64,000 nucleotides of DNA from Aggregatilinea lenta (GTDB taxonomy: Bacteria > Chloroflexota > Anaerolineae > Aggregatilineales > Aggregatilineaceae): assembly GCF_003569045.1 (NCBI RefSeq), contig NZ_BFCB01000001.1:186001-250000 (forward strand), written 5' to 3'. A model generated the notes under the pieces. It did no database searches and had not been told where the DNA came from. It worked only from the letters and a program-made list of their open reading frames with translations. A program made the position numbers and the translations under genes. Positions 8,157 through 16,600 of the stretch are shown here, piece by piece. The number at the start of each line of letters is the position of its first letter. The stretch's first letter is position 1.

Positions 8157-8921
8157 ATGGGCACATCACCTTCAACCACCCTGATCATTCCCGGCAAAAC
8201 CCGGCCTTATATCATGGCGCACCGGGGCAGCTTGATTGAGTGCCCCGAAAACACGCTGGCCGCGTTCCGGCGCGCGTTGGCCGATGGCGCGGACATCCTC
8301 GAAACGGACCTGCACTTGACGGCGGACGGGGAATTCGTGTGCATTCACGACGCGACGGTCGACCGCACCACGTCTGGCAGCGGTCCGGTGGGGGCGCTGA
8401 CGCTGGCGCAGATCAAACGCCTGAGCGCGTCGTATGGACGCGCGGGCTTCGAGGTCGAGCGTGTGCCCACGCTGCGCGAAGTCGCGGCGCTGCTGCCGGA
8501 GGGCGTCACGCTGGCGCTGGAACTGAAGATCGATCGCTTTCTCGACCCGGACGTGTGCCGCCGCCTTGTCGCGGAGCTGGACGAGTGCGGCATCCGGGGG
8601 CAAGCGGTCGTGCTCTCGTTCAGCCTGAACCGGTTGCGCGCGGTGCAAAACGTCGCGCCGGACATTCCCACCGGCCTGATCACGCTCACTAACCCGACCC
8701 CCGCGCCACCCGTGGCGCTGCTTGGCCCGCTGTGGCCGCTGCTGCTGCTCAACCCGTTTTACGTCCGGCAGGCGCACCGCCAGGGCAAGGTCGTCTGCCC
8801 GCTCGACGTGCAGTCGGAGCGGCGCGCCTGGCTTTACCGCCGGCTGGGCTGCGACGCGCTCATGTCCAACGATCCCGGCGCGGTCGCCCGCGCCCTGGGC
8901 CGAACACCCCCGACCACCTGA
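8157..8921 (+). CDS. Glycerophosphodiester phosphodiesterase
   Basis: Hydrolyses glycerophosphodiesters from lipid turnover to glycerol 3-phosphate and an alcohol, 254 residues, TIM-barrel GDPD family. The hallmark start IMAHRGSLIECPENTLAAF at about residues 18-36 carries the HR and ENT motifs, and ETDLHLTADGEFVCIHD supplies the metal-binding Glu, Asp and His. No signal peptide precedes the domain, suggesting a cytosolic enzyme. ATG 8157 has only a weak GGAAG site. It ends 17 bases before the polyprenyl synthase gene, so the two are probably one transcript. Confidence 0.9.
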   Translation: MGTSPSTTLIIPGKTRPYIMAHRGSLIECPENTLAAFRRALADGADILETDLHLTADGEFVCIHDATVDRTTSGSGPVGALTLAQIKRLSASYGRAGFEVERVPTLREVAALLPEGVTLALELKIDRFLDPDVCRRLVAELDECGIRGQAVVLSFSLNRLRAVQNVAPDIPTGLITLTNPTPAPPVALLGPLWPLLLLNPFYVRQAHRQGKVVCPLDVQSERRAWLYRRLGCDALMSNDPGAVARALGRTPPTT

Positions 8922-8938
8922 TCACGAAAGGAACTGGC

Positions 8939-9985
8939 ATGTCTAGCACCACCTACGAAGCCCTCTTCGCGCCGATCCTCGCGGACGTCGAGGCGGAAAT
9001 GCGCGCTGCCCGCCGCGAGCAAACCGAGATCGCGCCGATTCTGTGGAACGTGATCGATTACCAGTTCGGCTGGGACCTGGACGAAGGCGACAGCATGGCG
9101 CAAAAAGTCACGGGCAAAAAGATCCGCCCGCTGCTGATGGCGCTGGTCGCGCAGGCCGTGCGCGGCGAGTACCGGCAGGTGCTGCCCGCCGGAGCCGCGC
9201 TGGAATTCATCCACAACTTTACGCTGATCCACGACGACGTAATGGACAGCTCCACCGACCGCCGCCACCGCGCCGCCGTTTGGACGCAGTGGGGCGCGTG
9301 GCAGGCGATCAATTCCGGCGACGGACTGTACGCGCTGGCGATGCTCGCCAGCACGCGCCTGCGGCAGATCGGCACGCCCGCCGACAAGATCGTGCGCGTC
9401 TTCGAGGCGCTGTCACGCGCGTGCCTGCAAACCGCCGAGGGCCAGATCCTCGATATGGACTTCGAGCACCGCAAGCAGGTGAGCGTAGACGACTACGTGA
9501 CGATGGTCGCCAACAAGACCGGCGCGCTGATCGAGTGCGCGGCGATGGTCGGGGCGGTGTTGAGCACGGATGACGAAACGATCGTCGAGCATTACACGCG
9601 CTTTGGCCGCGATCTAGGCATCGCGTTCCAGATCCGCGACGACTACCTGGGCGTGTGGGGGGACGAGGCGCAAACCGGGAAATCGGCCACGAGCGACATC
9701 CGCGACAAGAAGAAGTCGTACCCGGTGCTGGTCGCCTTCGAGCGCGCCTCGGACGCCGACCGCGCGCAACTCGACGCGATCTATCGCCAGGACACCCTCG
9801 CTGACGCGGACGTGCAGACGGTGCTCGGCGTGCTGGCCCGTGCGGACGCGCAGGCGCACACGGACCGCATCGCGCAGGACTACTACGACAGCGCGATGGA
9901 CCGGCTGGCACAGACGGGGATCGACAACGCGGCGCAGGACGCCATCCGTCAGTATGCCGCGTTCCTGGTCCGGCGCGCCTATTAA
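8939..9985 (+). CDS. Polyprenyl diphosphate synthase (trans-isoprenyl type)
   Basis: Condenses isopentenyl diphosphate with allylic diphosphates to make longer isoprenoids for quinones, lipids or carotenoids, 348 residues. The first Asp-rich motif is HDDVMD in FIHNFTLIHDDVMDSS, and the second is DDYLG in AFQIRDDYLGVWGD, both Mg-diphosphate sites; GKKIRPLLMALV holds the conserved GKxxRP. I chose ATG 8939 behind AAAGGAA; an upstream in-frame start at 8732 would run through the phosphodiesterase gene. Chain length cannot be set from sequence alone. It uses the product of the mevalonate genes found 3 kb away. Confidence 0.9.
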   Translation: MSSTTYEALFAPILADVEAEMRAARREQTEIAPILWNVIDYQFGWDLDEGDSMAQKVTGKKIRPLLMALVAQAVRGEYRQVLPAGAALEFIHNFTLIHDDVMDSSTDRRHRAAVWTQWGAWQAINSGDGLYALAMLASTRLRQIGTPADKIVRVFEALSRACLQTAEGQILDMDFEHRKQVSVDDYVTMVANKTGALIECAAMVGAVLSTDDETIVEHYTRFGRDLGIAFQIRDDYLGVWGDEAQTGKSATSDIRDKKKSYPVLVAFERASDADRAQLDAIYRQDTLADADVQTVLGVLARADAQAHTDRIAQDYYDSAMDRLAQTGIDNAAQDAIRQYAAFLVRRAY

Positions 9986-10089
9986 TAGAGAGGAATAGAA
10001 GCCCCGTATTGTGCAGATTAGCTAAAATGCAGTCGGGCCGGATGGCGTATAATTCCGTCCCATAGACTGGGGGCAACTGTCATTATAAA

Positions 10090-10128
10090 GTTAATGGACG
10101 CGATTGATAACGTTAATGGGCGTGATTG
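10090..10128 (+). promoter_or_regulatory. Tandem 22-bp-spaced direct repeats upstream of the amino acid importer promoter
   Basis: Two 17-base direct repeats, GTTAATGGACGCGATTG at 10090-10106 and GTTAATGGGCGTGATTG at 10112-10128, match at 15 of 17 positions and start 22 bases apart, about two helical turns. They end 13 bases before the candidate -35 box, a position suited to an activator or repressor. Confidence 0.5.
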
Positions 10129-10141
10129 TAAGTCCCTTAGT

Positions 10142-10171
10142 TTGACAAGCATTCACATATACTGGTACGAT
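10142..10171 (+). promoter_or_regulatory. Candidate sigma-70 promoter of the branched-chain amino acid operon
   Basis: Perfect TTGACA at 10142-10147 and TACGAT at 10166-10171 with an 18-base spacer. It lies 211 bases upstream of the binding-protein start, leaving a long 5' leader that contains a strong hairpin. Confidence 0.55.
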
Positions 10172-10192
10172 GCTCGATACAATGCTGCACGC

Positions 10193-10227
10193 CAGCTTTC
10201 GTATGAGCGGTAGGGGTACGAAAGCTG
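10193..10227 (+). promoter_or_regulatory. Leader hairpin of the branched-chain amino acid operon
   Basis: Perfect 11-bp stem with arms CAGCTTTCGTA and TACGAAAGCTG and a 13-base loop, just downstream of the candidate transcription start. No T-tract follows, so it is more likely a stability or regulatory element than a terminator. Confidence 0.5.
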
Positions 10228-10382
10228 TTTCGGTACACAACACCGACTTAGGCGTTACAAGGAGGTGATCCACACACCCATTGTCACGCAACACCCTTAC
10301 TCCCTTGGGCGCTGAGCGCCCCGAGTCTGGTTGCAAAGTGCAAACCCTTACGTAAAGTGTCTTACAGTCGAGGAGAAGCCTA

Positions 10383-11624
10383 ATGCGCAAGTTCAAGTCC
10401 CTCCGGTTCCTGATGTTGATCGCCCTGCTGGCCATCGCGATCAGTCCCGTTGCAGCACAAGATGACGAAACCACGGTGACGATCGCTGCCGACGATCCTA
10501 TCATCATCGTGGTCGCCACCGACCTCACCGGCCCGATCGCTGAGTTCGGTCTCGACATCGCCCAGGCCGTTGAAGTGGCCGTAGCGGAGATCAACGACGC
10601 GGGTGGCATCGACGGCCATCAGGTCGAGCTGATCACCGAAGATGATCGTTGCTCCGGTGACGAAGCCACCACCGTGGCAAACCGCGTCGTCTCCAACCCG
10701 CAGGTCGTGGCCGTGGTCGGCCACATCTGCTCCGGCGCGACGATCGCCGCCTCTGACGTGTACGAAGAAGCCCGCATCCCGATGATGTCGCCGAGCGCGA
10801 CCGCCGCTGGCGTGACCGAGCGCGGCCTCGACGTGATGAACCGCGTGGCCTTCCGTGACGACGTTCAGGGCGTGGTCGATGCCAACTATATGTACAAGGT
10901 GCTCGGCCTGACCAAGATTGCCGTCATGCACGACAACGACAGCTATGGCCTGGGCCTCGCGGAAGTCGTCCGCGACACCTTCACCGAGCTGGGCGGCGAA
11001 GTCGTCGGCTTTGAAGGCATCAGCGTGGACGACCAGGACTATCGTTCGGTCCTGACGACCCTCGTGCCCGACGCGCCGGAAGCCATCTTCTTCGGCGGCT
11101 ACGTCCAGCAGGCCGTGCTGCTCGTCCCGCAGATGCAGGACGTTGGCCTGGGCGACGTGATCTTCTTCAGCGACGACGGTGTGTACGGCGAAGCGTTTAT
11201 CGACGGCGCGGGTGATGCGGCTGAAGGCGGTTACGCGAGCTTCGCGCAAACCCCCGAAACTGATCCGGAGCGTCTCGAAGCCTTCGACGCGACCTACGAA
11301 GATATGTTCGGGGTTGCGCCGGCTGATCTCGGCCCGTTCCACTACCACGCGTATGACTCGGCCAAGATGATCCTGGGCGCAATCGAATCGGTTGCCGAAG
11401 CTCAGGACGACGGCAGCCTGGTCATCGACCGTAACGCGCTGGTCGAAGCCGTGCGCGGCACCGCCGACTACGACGGCCTGACCGGTATGCTCACCTGCGA
11501 CGAAAAGGGTGACTGCGGCGCGGGCAGCATCGCCATCAACCTCGTGGAAGACGGCGCGTGGGTTGCGGTCGAACTCCCGGCAGACCTCGTAGCCCCGGCT
11601 GCGACGGCAGAGGCCGCTCAATAA
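10383..11624 (+). CDS. livJ: Branched-chain amino acid ABC transporter substrate-binding protein
   Basis: Leu/Ile/Val-type periplasmic binding protein (peripla_BP_6 family), 413 residues, first gene of a complete importer operon. The signal peptide MRKFKSLRFLMLIALLAIA ends at SPVAAQDD. The mature part begins with PIIIVVATDLTGPIAEFG and EVAVAEINDAGGIDG, the classic family start, and GHICSGATIAASDVYEEA corresponds to the ligand pocket. GAGGAG precedes ATG 10383. A strong terminator follows directly, so the permease genes get only read-through, which matches the usual excess of binding protein. The substrate could also be another amide or urea; family assignment is firm, ligand is not. Confidence 0.9.
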   Translation: MRKFKSLRFLMLIALLAIAISPVAAQDDETTVTIAADDPIIIVVATDLTGPIAEFGLDIAQAVEVAVAEINDAGGIDGHQVELITEDDRCSGDEATTVANRVVSNPQVVAVVGHICSGATIAASDVYEEARIPMMSPSATAAGVTERGLDVMNRVAFRDDVQGVVDANYMYKVLGLTKIAVMHDNDSYGLGLAEVVRDTFTELGGEVVGFEGISVDDQDYRSVLTTLVPDAPEAIFFGGYVQQAVLLVPQMQDVGLGDVIFFSDDGVYGEAFIDGAGDAAEGGYASFAQTPETDPERLEAFDATYEDMFGVAPADLGPFHYHAYDSAKMILGAIESVAEAQDDGSLVIDRNALVEAVRGTADYDGLTGMLTCDEKGDCGAGSIAINLVEDGAWVAVELPADLVAPAATAEAAQ

Positions 11625-11637
11625 GAATATGGAATAT

Positions 11638-11670
11638 GGGGGAAGGCATGAGTGCCTTCCCCCCTTTTTA
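11638..11670 (+). terminator. Intrinsic terminator or attenuator after the binding-protein gene
   Basis: Perfect 11-bp stem (GGGGGAAGGCA, loop TGAG, TGCCTTCCCCC) followed by CTTTTTA. It lies between the binding-protein and permease genes and probably sets their expression ratio. Confidence 0.88.
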
Positions 11671-11847
11671 TTAAGTGTCGCCAGTGCAGCGTGTTGGATC
11701 TGTCTACGGCGCTGGTAAAATTTTTGCGCAGCTCTGATCACTGCCCGTCACCCAGCTTTGACGGGTCGAATATGTCCCTACAGGGGGGACACGGCGCGAA
11801 CGCCCGTGGGCAGCCACCGGCGGGCGTCGCCCTGGATGGAGGATAGC

Positions 11848-13398
11848 ATGGCGGAAGTATCCCAGGCCCGCCGTTTCAACCGGTTCATTGACCTCGATTA
11901 TGAACAGCTCAGCAGTCGCTTCCTTACTTATGGCGCGCTGTTGGCTGTAATCCGCATTTTTTGGGACATCGCCCGCACATCCGGCCTGCTGGGGACGTCA
12001 CACACCGACACGCTCCGTTCGGTCAGCACGATACTGGGCGACGTGCTGGGGATTTACACGGTGTTGGGCATCATCGCGATGATCGCGATTCTCGTCAGCC
12101 GCACCCAAAGCGACGAAAACGTGTCGTCCTTTAAGGTGGTGACGAATGTCGCCGGGGTGATCATATTCCTGCTGTTCGCGGCGCGCGTCAGCAACGTGGT
12201 GGACAGCGAGCAGTACCCCATCGCCGTATGGGGCCTTCAATTGAGCAACGGCCTGGTGCTGGGCGGGGTGTACGCGCTGGTAGCCCTGGGTTATACCCTG
12301 GTCTACGGCATCCTGTTCATGATTAACTTCGCCCACGGCGAAGTGCTGGTGTTGGGGACTGTCGGCGGCTGGTTCGCGCTGGCCTACATTTTGAGCCTGG
12401 GCAATGGCGTCTTCGAAGTCGGGGCCGCCAGCATCGCCAGCGTGATTCTGGCGCTCGTCGTCGGCGCCTTGTTCCTGCCATTGGAGACGCTGGCCGCCCG
12501 CTTTGGCCGCAGCGAGCGCACTGCCAGCGTCGAAGTCAGCTCCACGTGGATGCTGACCCTGTTCTCGCTGCCGGTCCGCTTTGGGGTCGGCGCGCTGGCC
12601 GGATACGCGCTGCTCCAGGCGCTGGGCGGCTTCGTGCCCCACGTGTACGAGGTCGTCAACACCATCCTGGCCCTGCTGTTCATCGTGGCATGCGGTACGC
12701 TCACCTCGACCCTAACGGCGGTCGCCCTGGAGCGCATCGCCTACCGCCCGCTGCGACGCGCGCCGCGCCTGACCCCGCTCATCAGCGCGATCGGCGCGTC
12801 GTTCTTCCTGCAGCAGGCGATGGCGAATATTCTGGGGCCGCAGCAGCGCTTTTACGTGCGCCCCAAGCTGATCAGCGGCACGATTAACCTCAACCTCGGC
12901 AGCCTGGGCGTCATCCCCATCACCAAAACCGGCATTATCATCGTGCTGGTCTCGATCCTGCTGATGATCGTGCTCTATCTGTTCGTGCAGCGCTCCCGTA
13001 CCGGACGTGCCATGCGCGCCGTCGCGGAAGACAAGGACACAGCTTCGCTCATGGGCGTGGACGTGGACCACGTGATCGTGGTCACCTTCGCCATCGGCGC
13101 GATGCTGGCCGGCGCGGCAGGCGTCATGCTGGGCTTCCACAACCTGTCGTTCAACTGGCGCAGCGGGTTTATTCCCGGCCTCAAGGCGTTCACGGCGGCG
13201 GTACTGGGCGGGATCGGCAACATTCCCGGCGCGATGTTCGGCGGCTTCTTCCTGGGGCTGGTCGAAGCGCTCGGCCCGATTGCGCTGGGCATCCCGGCGG
13301 AATACAAGGACGTCATCGCGTTCAGCCTGCTGGTGCTGGTCCTGATCTTCCGCCCGACCGGTATCTTCGGTGAAGTGCTCTCGGAAAAGAAGGTCTAG
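11848..13398 (+). CDS. livH: Branched-chain amino acid ABC permease LivH, N-terminally extended
   Basis: Membrane permease, 516 residues, far longer than typical LivH proteins of about 300. The canonical part starts near residue 130 with NGLVLGGVYALVALGYTLVY and FMINFAHGE, and continues with YRPLRRAPRLTPLISAIGAS, FTAAVLGGIGNIPGAM and EYKDVIAFSLLVLVLIFRP. Upstream are about 125 residues with extra hydrophobic helices, and a further insert of about 80 residues separates the first conserved block from ERIAYRPLR. I chose ATG 11848 behind GGAGG; longer in-frame starts exist. It is followed after one base by livM. Confidence 0.9.
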   Translation: MAEVSQARRFNRFIDLDYEQLSSRFLTYGALLAVIRIFWDIARTSGLLGTSHTDTLRSVSTILGDVLGIYTVLGIIAMIAILVSRTQSDENVSSFKVVTNVAGVIIFLLFAARVSNVVDSEQYPIAVWGLQLSNGLVLGGVYALVALGYTLVYGILFMINFAHGEVLVLGTVGGWFALAYILSLGNGVFEVGAASIASVILALVVGALFLPLETLAARFGRSERTASVEVSSTWMLTLFSLPVRFGVGALAGYALLQALGGFVPHVYEVVNTILALLFIVACGTLTSTLTAVALERIAYRPLRRAPRLTPLISAIGASFFLQQAMANILGPQQRFYVRPKLISGTINLNLGSLGVIPITKTGIIIVLVSILLMIVLYLFVQRSRTGRAMRAVAEDKDTASLMGVDVDHVIVVTFAIGAMLAGAAGVMLGFHNLSFNWRSGFIPGLKAFTAAVLGGIGNIPGAMFGGFFLGLVEALGPIALGIPAEYKDVIAFSLLVLVLIFRPTGIFGEVLSEKKV

Positions 13399-13399
13399 C

Positions 13400-15754
13400 A
13401 TGGTCTACGGGCGCATTCAATCCTTCCTGACCTCGATCCGGCCCGGCCTCAACGCGGGTTTCGTCGCCGGACTGATCATCGTGTTCCTGATCCTGATCGG
13501 CGTGCCGGTCAATATCCCGAACCTGGCGCTGTTCGTGATGCTGTTCGTCGCCGCCATCTTTGGCGTGCGGATGGGCCGCCGCCTGCGCGACGAGGGCGTC
13601 GCCTGCGTGCTGTGGAACGGGCTGGCCGTCGGCGTCGCCGCCGCGATCGTGCCCTTCCTGCTGATGCTGCTCATCAATAGCTGGCAGGCGAAGGACATCG
13701 ACGTCAAGCAGTACTTCAACGCCATCTCGACCGAAACCACCTCGATCCTGTCCGGCGTGCCAGAAGACGAGCTGTTCGCCACCCCGCCGACCGATCCGAT
13801 GACGGGCGAGTTCCTGCGCGAGGACGCGGTCGCGCGCACCAACCCGATGCGCCTGACGTTCGACACGGACACGGCGCTGGTGCTCCAGTTCGGCCTCACC
13901 GGCGACCCGTTGTTCAGCCTCAACCTCGGCATCGGCGGATTCTACGGCTTCATGCTGCTGCTGGTGTTCGTTTCGGTCCTCAGCGCAGGGCTGACCCTGG
14001 CCGCCATTCACGCCGACCTCGCACGCTACCGCGAGCGCATGTCCAGCAGCGTGGGCAGCAACCCGATCACGCACTGGGTCGTGCTGCTGCTGCCGCTGAT
14101 CCTCTTCGGCCTGTTCTGGCTGACGCGCGGGCAGGGCGGCGGCTCCGAGCCGCTGATCGACCTGGGTGGCAGTGCGCAGCAGGTGCAGTTGTTCACCACC
14201 TTCCTGATCATCCTGTTCGGGCTGGTCTCGATCCGCTCGACGCAGCCCGACGACCACGGCCTGTCTCCTACGACGCAGTTCGGCATCATCGCCGTCATCG
14301 TCGCGGGACTGGCAGCGCTGGCGGCGTGGCGCATCAGCGCCGCCGGGGCCAACTTCATCGGCCTGCCGGACGATCCGCGCGGCACTGAGTGGTTGAGCAT
14401 CGGCTTCGTCGTGCTGGCCGCCTGCGGACTCATCATCCAGAGCTGGGTGGCGCTGCTGAAGCCGGGCCGGTTCGAGTCGCAGCTCGCGGGCGCGTCGATG
14501 ATTGCCGTGATCGGCGTTCTGCCGCTCTACCTGAACCAGTACCAGAACGACGTGCTGACCTGGGTCGGCATCAACGTGCTGCTGGGATTGGGCCTCAACA
14601 TCGTGATCGGCTACGCGGGCATGCTCGACCTGGGCTACGTCGCGTTCTTCGCGCTCGGCGCTTATGCCTACGCGTTCCTGTCGTCCAACCAGACGGTATT
14701 GGGCGATGACAACGAGCCTAGCGGCCTGCGCTTCGCGGGCAACGACGAAACGGTGGTGCGCATTGCAGCCTGGATCACGCTGACCGCCATCGTCGCGGGC
14801 ATCGTGATATTCTTCGCCCTGCGCGTGTGGCAGCGCTCGAAGGCCGCCGCCGAGCTTGAGGCGCAGGCCAACCGCCGCCTGCTGAAATCGGTCAAGCCCT
14901 ACCCCTCGTCGGGCACGACCGCACTGCTGGTCCTGCTGGCTGTGGGCACCAGCGCCGTCGTGGGCCTCATTCTCAACCAGACGGGCATCTACGACAGACT
15001 GTTCGGCGGCACCTCACCGTTCCTCATCGGCCTGATCGTTGGCTTCTTCGTGTCCGGCATCGCCGGGATCATGCTGGGCATCCCAGTGCTGCGCCTGCGT
15101 GGTGACTATCTGGCGATCGTGACGCTCGGCTTCGGCGAGATCATTCGTCTGTTGTTCACCAATCTGCGCGACTTCACCGGCGGCCCGCAGGGTATCCTGC
15201 AGATCCCTCGCCCGCTGCCCGACGACGCGAAAGGCTCGATCACCTATCTGGCGCTGGTTTACCTCGTGCTGATCGGTGCGGCGCTGGTCGCGTTCTTCTC
15301 GACGCGCCTCAAGGCCTCACGCATCGGGCGCGCGTGGAACGCCATGCGCAGCGATGAAACCATCGCGCAGTCGATGGGCGTGCACCTCGTCCAGACCAAG
15401 CTGATGGCCTTCGCCATCGGAGCGGCCTTCGCGGGGATCGGCGGCGTGCTCTTTGCGGCCCGCCAGCGCAACATTTACCCGGCGGACTTCGACCTCAACG
15501 TGAGCATCACCGTGCTCAGCCTCGTCATCATCGGCGGCATGGGCAGCATTCCGGGCGTGATCATGGGCGCGATCGTGCTGATCGGCATCCCGGAGATGCT
15601 GCGCGAGCTGGCGACGTATCGCATCCTCGCGTTCGGCGCGCTGTTGATCGCCATCGTCATCGTTCGCCCGGAGGGCCTGCTGCCTGCGCCTCCTGCACAG
15701 CTCGGTGAGCGCGCGCGGCAGTTGATCGGCGCACGAAAGGAAAGCCAGACATGA
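13400..15754 (+). CDS. livM: Branched-chain amino acid ABC permease LivM, with large N-terminal membrane extension
   Basis: Second permease of the importer, 784 residues, against roughly 400 for usual LivM. The canonical core starts near residue 382 (VLTWVGINVLLGLGLNIVI, then GYAGMLDLGYVAFFALGAYA) and includes LRLRGDYLAIVTLGFGEIIR and GGMGSIPGVIMGA. The first 380 residues hold many extra hydrophobic segments with no recognised domain, and an insert of about 75 residues splits the core after the first block. ATG 13400 starts one base after the livH stop. Its stop overlaps the livG start (ATGA), so translation is coupled. Confidence 0.9.
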   Translation: MVYGRIQSFLTSIRPGLNAGFVAGLIIVFLILIGVPVNIPNLALFVMLFVAAIFGVRMGRRLRDEGVACVLWNGLAVGVAAAIVPFLLMLLINSWQAKDIDVKQYFNAISTETTSILSGVPEDELFATPPTDPMTGEFLREDAVARTNPMRLTFDTDTALVLQFGLTGDPLFSLNLGIGGFYGFMLLLVFVSVLSAGLTLAAIHADLARYRERMSSSVGSNPITHWVVLLLPLILFGLFWLTRGQGGGSEPLIDLGGSAQQVQLFTTFLIILFGLVSIRSTQPDDHGLSPTTQFGIIAVIVAGLAALAAWRISAAGANFIGLPDDPRGTEWLSIGFVVLAACGLIIQSWVALLKPGRFESQLAGASMIAVIGVLPLYLNQYQNDVLTWVGINVLLGLGLNIVIGYAGMLDLGYVAFFALGAYAYAFLSSNQTVLGDDNEPSGLRFAGNDETVVRIAAWITLTAIVAGIVIFFALRVWQRSKAAAELEAQANRRLLKSVKPYPSSGTTALLVLLAVGTSAVVGLILNQTGIYDRLFGGTSPFLIGLIVGFFVSGIAGIMLGIPVLRLRGDYLAIVTLGFGEIIRLLFTNLRDFTGGPQGILQIPRPLPDDAKGSITYLALVYLVLIGAALVAFFSTRLKASRIGRAWNAMRSDETIAQSMGVHLVQTKLMAFAIGAAFAGIGGVLFAARQRNIYPADFDLNVSITVLSLVIIGGMGSIPGVIMGAIVLIGIPEMLRELATYRILAFGALLIAIVIVRPEGLLPAPPAQLGERARQLIGARKESQT

Positions 15755-16569
15755 CCGGCGGAATCGAATCCCAACAGCCTGTCCTCCGTGCGGTCGGCGT
15801 CACCAAGCGCTTTGGCGGCCTGACTGCGGTCAGCGACCTGGACCTGACGATTATGCCCTGCGAGATCGCGAGCGTGATCGGCCCGAACGGCGCAGGCAAG
15901 ACGACGTTTTTCAACTGCATCACGGGCTTTTACACGCCCGAAGAAGGCGAAATCCGCTTCCTGGGGCATGCCATCCACGGACTGCGACCCGACCAGATCA
16001 CGGCGATGGGCGTCGCGCGCACGTACCAGAACATCCATTTGTTCTCCGGCATGACCGTGCTGGAGAACGTGCTGGTCGGCGCGCACGTCAACCTGGGCGC
16101 GACCCCGGTCGGCGCGCTGCTGCGGCTGCCCATTAACCGCGCGGAAGAAGACGCGGCCCTGGCGAAGGCGTACGAGCTGCTGGAGTTCGTCGAGCTGGCC
16201 GATTCGGCGGATCTGCTGGCGACCAACCTGCCCTACGGCAGCCAGCGCCGCCTGGAAATTGCCCGTGCCCTGGCGAGCGACCCCGCCCTGCTGCTGCTGG
16301 ACGAGCCTGCCGCCGGGATGAACCCGCAGGAAACCGAGCAGACCATGAACTTCATCCGGCGGCTGCGCGACGAGCGCAACCTGACGATCCTGCTCATCGA
16401 GCATGATATGGGTGTGGTCATGAACATTTCCGATCGGGTGACGGTGCTTGACTACGGGCGCAAGATCGCGGAGGGCACGCCCGACGAGATCCAGAAGAAC
16501 CCGCTCGTCATCGAAGCCTACCTGGGCGCCCCCGCCGATGAAATTGTGTCCGGCTTCCTGGAGAGCTGA
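15751..16569 (+). CDS. livG: Branched-chain amino acid ABC transporter ATPase LivG
   Basis: Cytoplasmic ATPase that powers the importer, 272 residues. Walker A is GPNGAGKTTFFN at about residue 46, followed by the LivG-typical ITGFYTPEEGEIRF, a signature region around YGSQRRLEIARAL, and Walker B LLLLDEPAAGMNPQE, where AAGMN is characteristic of the LivG subfamily. LLIEHDMGVVMNISDRVTVL gives the H-loop. It overlaps livM by four bases and precedes livF by 31 bases. Length is normal for the family. Confidence 0.95.
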   Translation: MTGGIESQQPVLRAVGVTKRFGGLTAVSDLDLTIMPCEIASVIGPNGAGKTTFFNCITGFYTPEEGEIRFLGHAIHGLRPDQITAMGVARTYQNIHLFSGMTVLENVLVGAHVNLGATPVGALLRLPINRAEEDAALAKAYELLEFVELADSADLLATNLPYGSQRRLEIARALASDPALLLLDEPAAGMNPQETEQTMNFIRRLRDERNLTILLIEHDMGVVMNISDRVTVLDYGRKIAEGTPDEIQKNPLVIEAYLGAPADEIVSGFLES

Positions 16570-16600
16570 CCCGCGTAATCCGACAGGACGGTAAGCCACT

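Noticed and set aside
10259-10272. Perfect match to the 16S rRNA 3' end complement, suggesting an rRNA gene on the minus strand.
   Set aside because: Only 14 bases match; the sequence beyond (CACACCC) departs at once from conserved 16S sequence, so no rRNA gene is present.
10380-11741. 453-codon minus-strand frame opposite the amino acid binding protein.
   Set aside because: It runs through the plus-strand terminator and signal peptide region and shows no motif; a codon-bias shadow.
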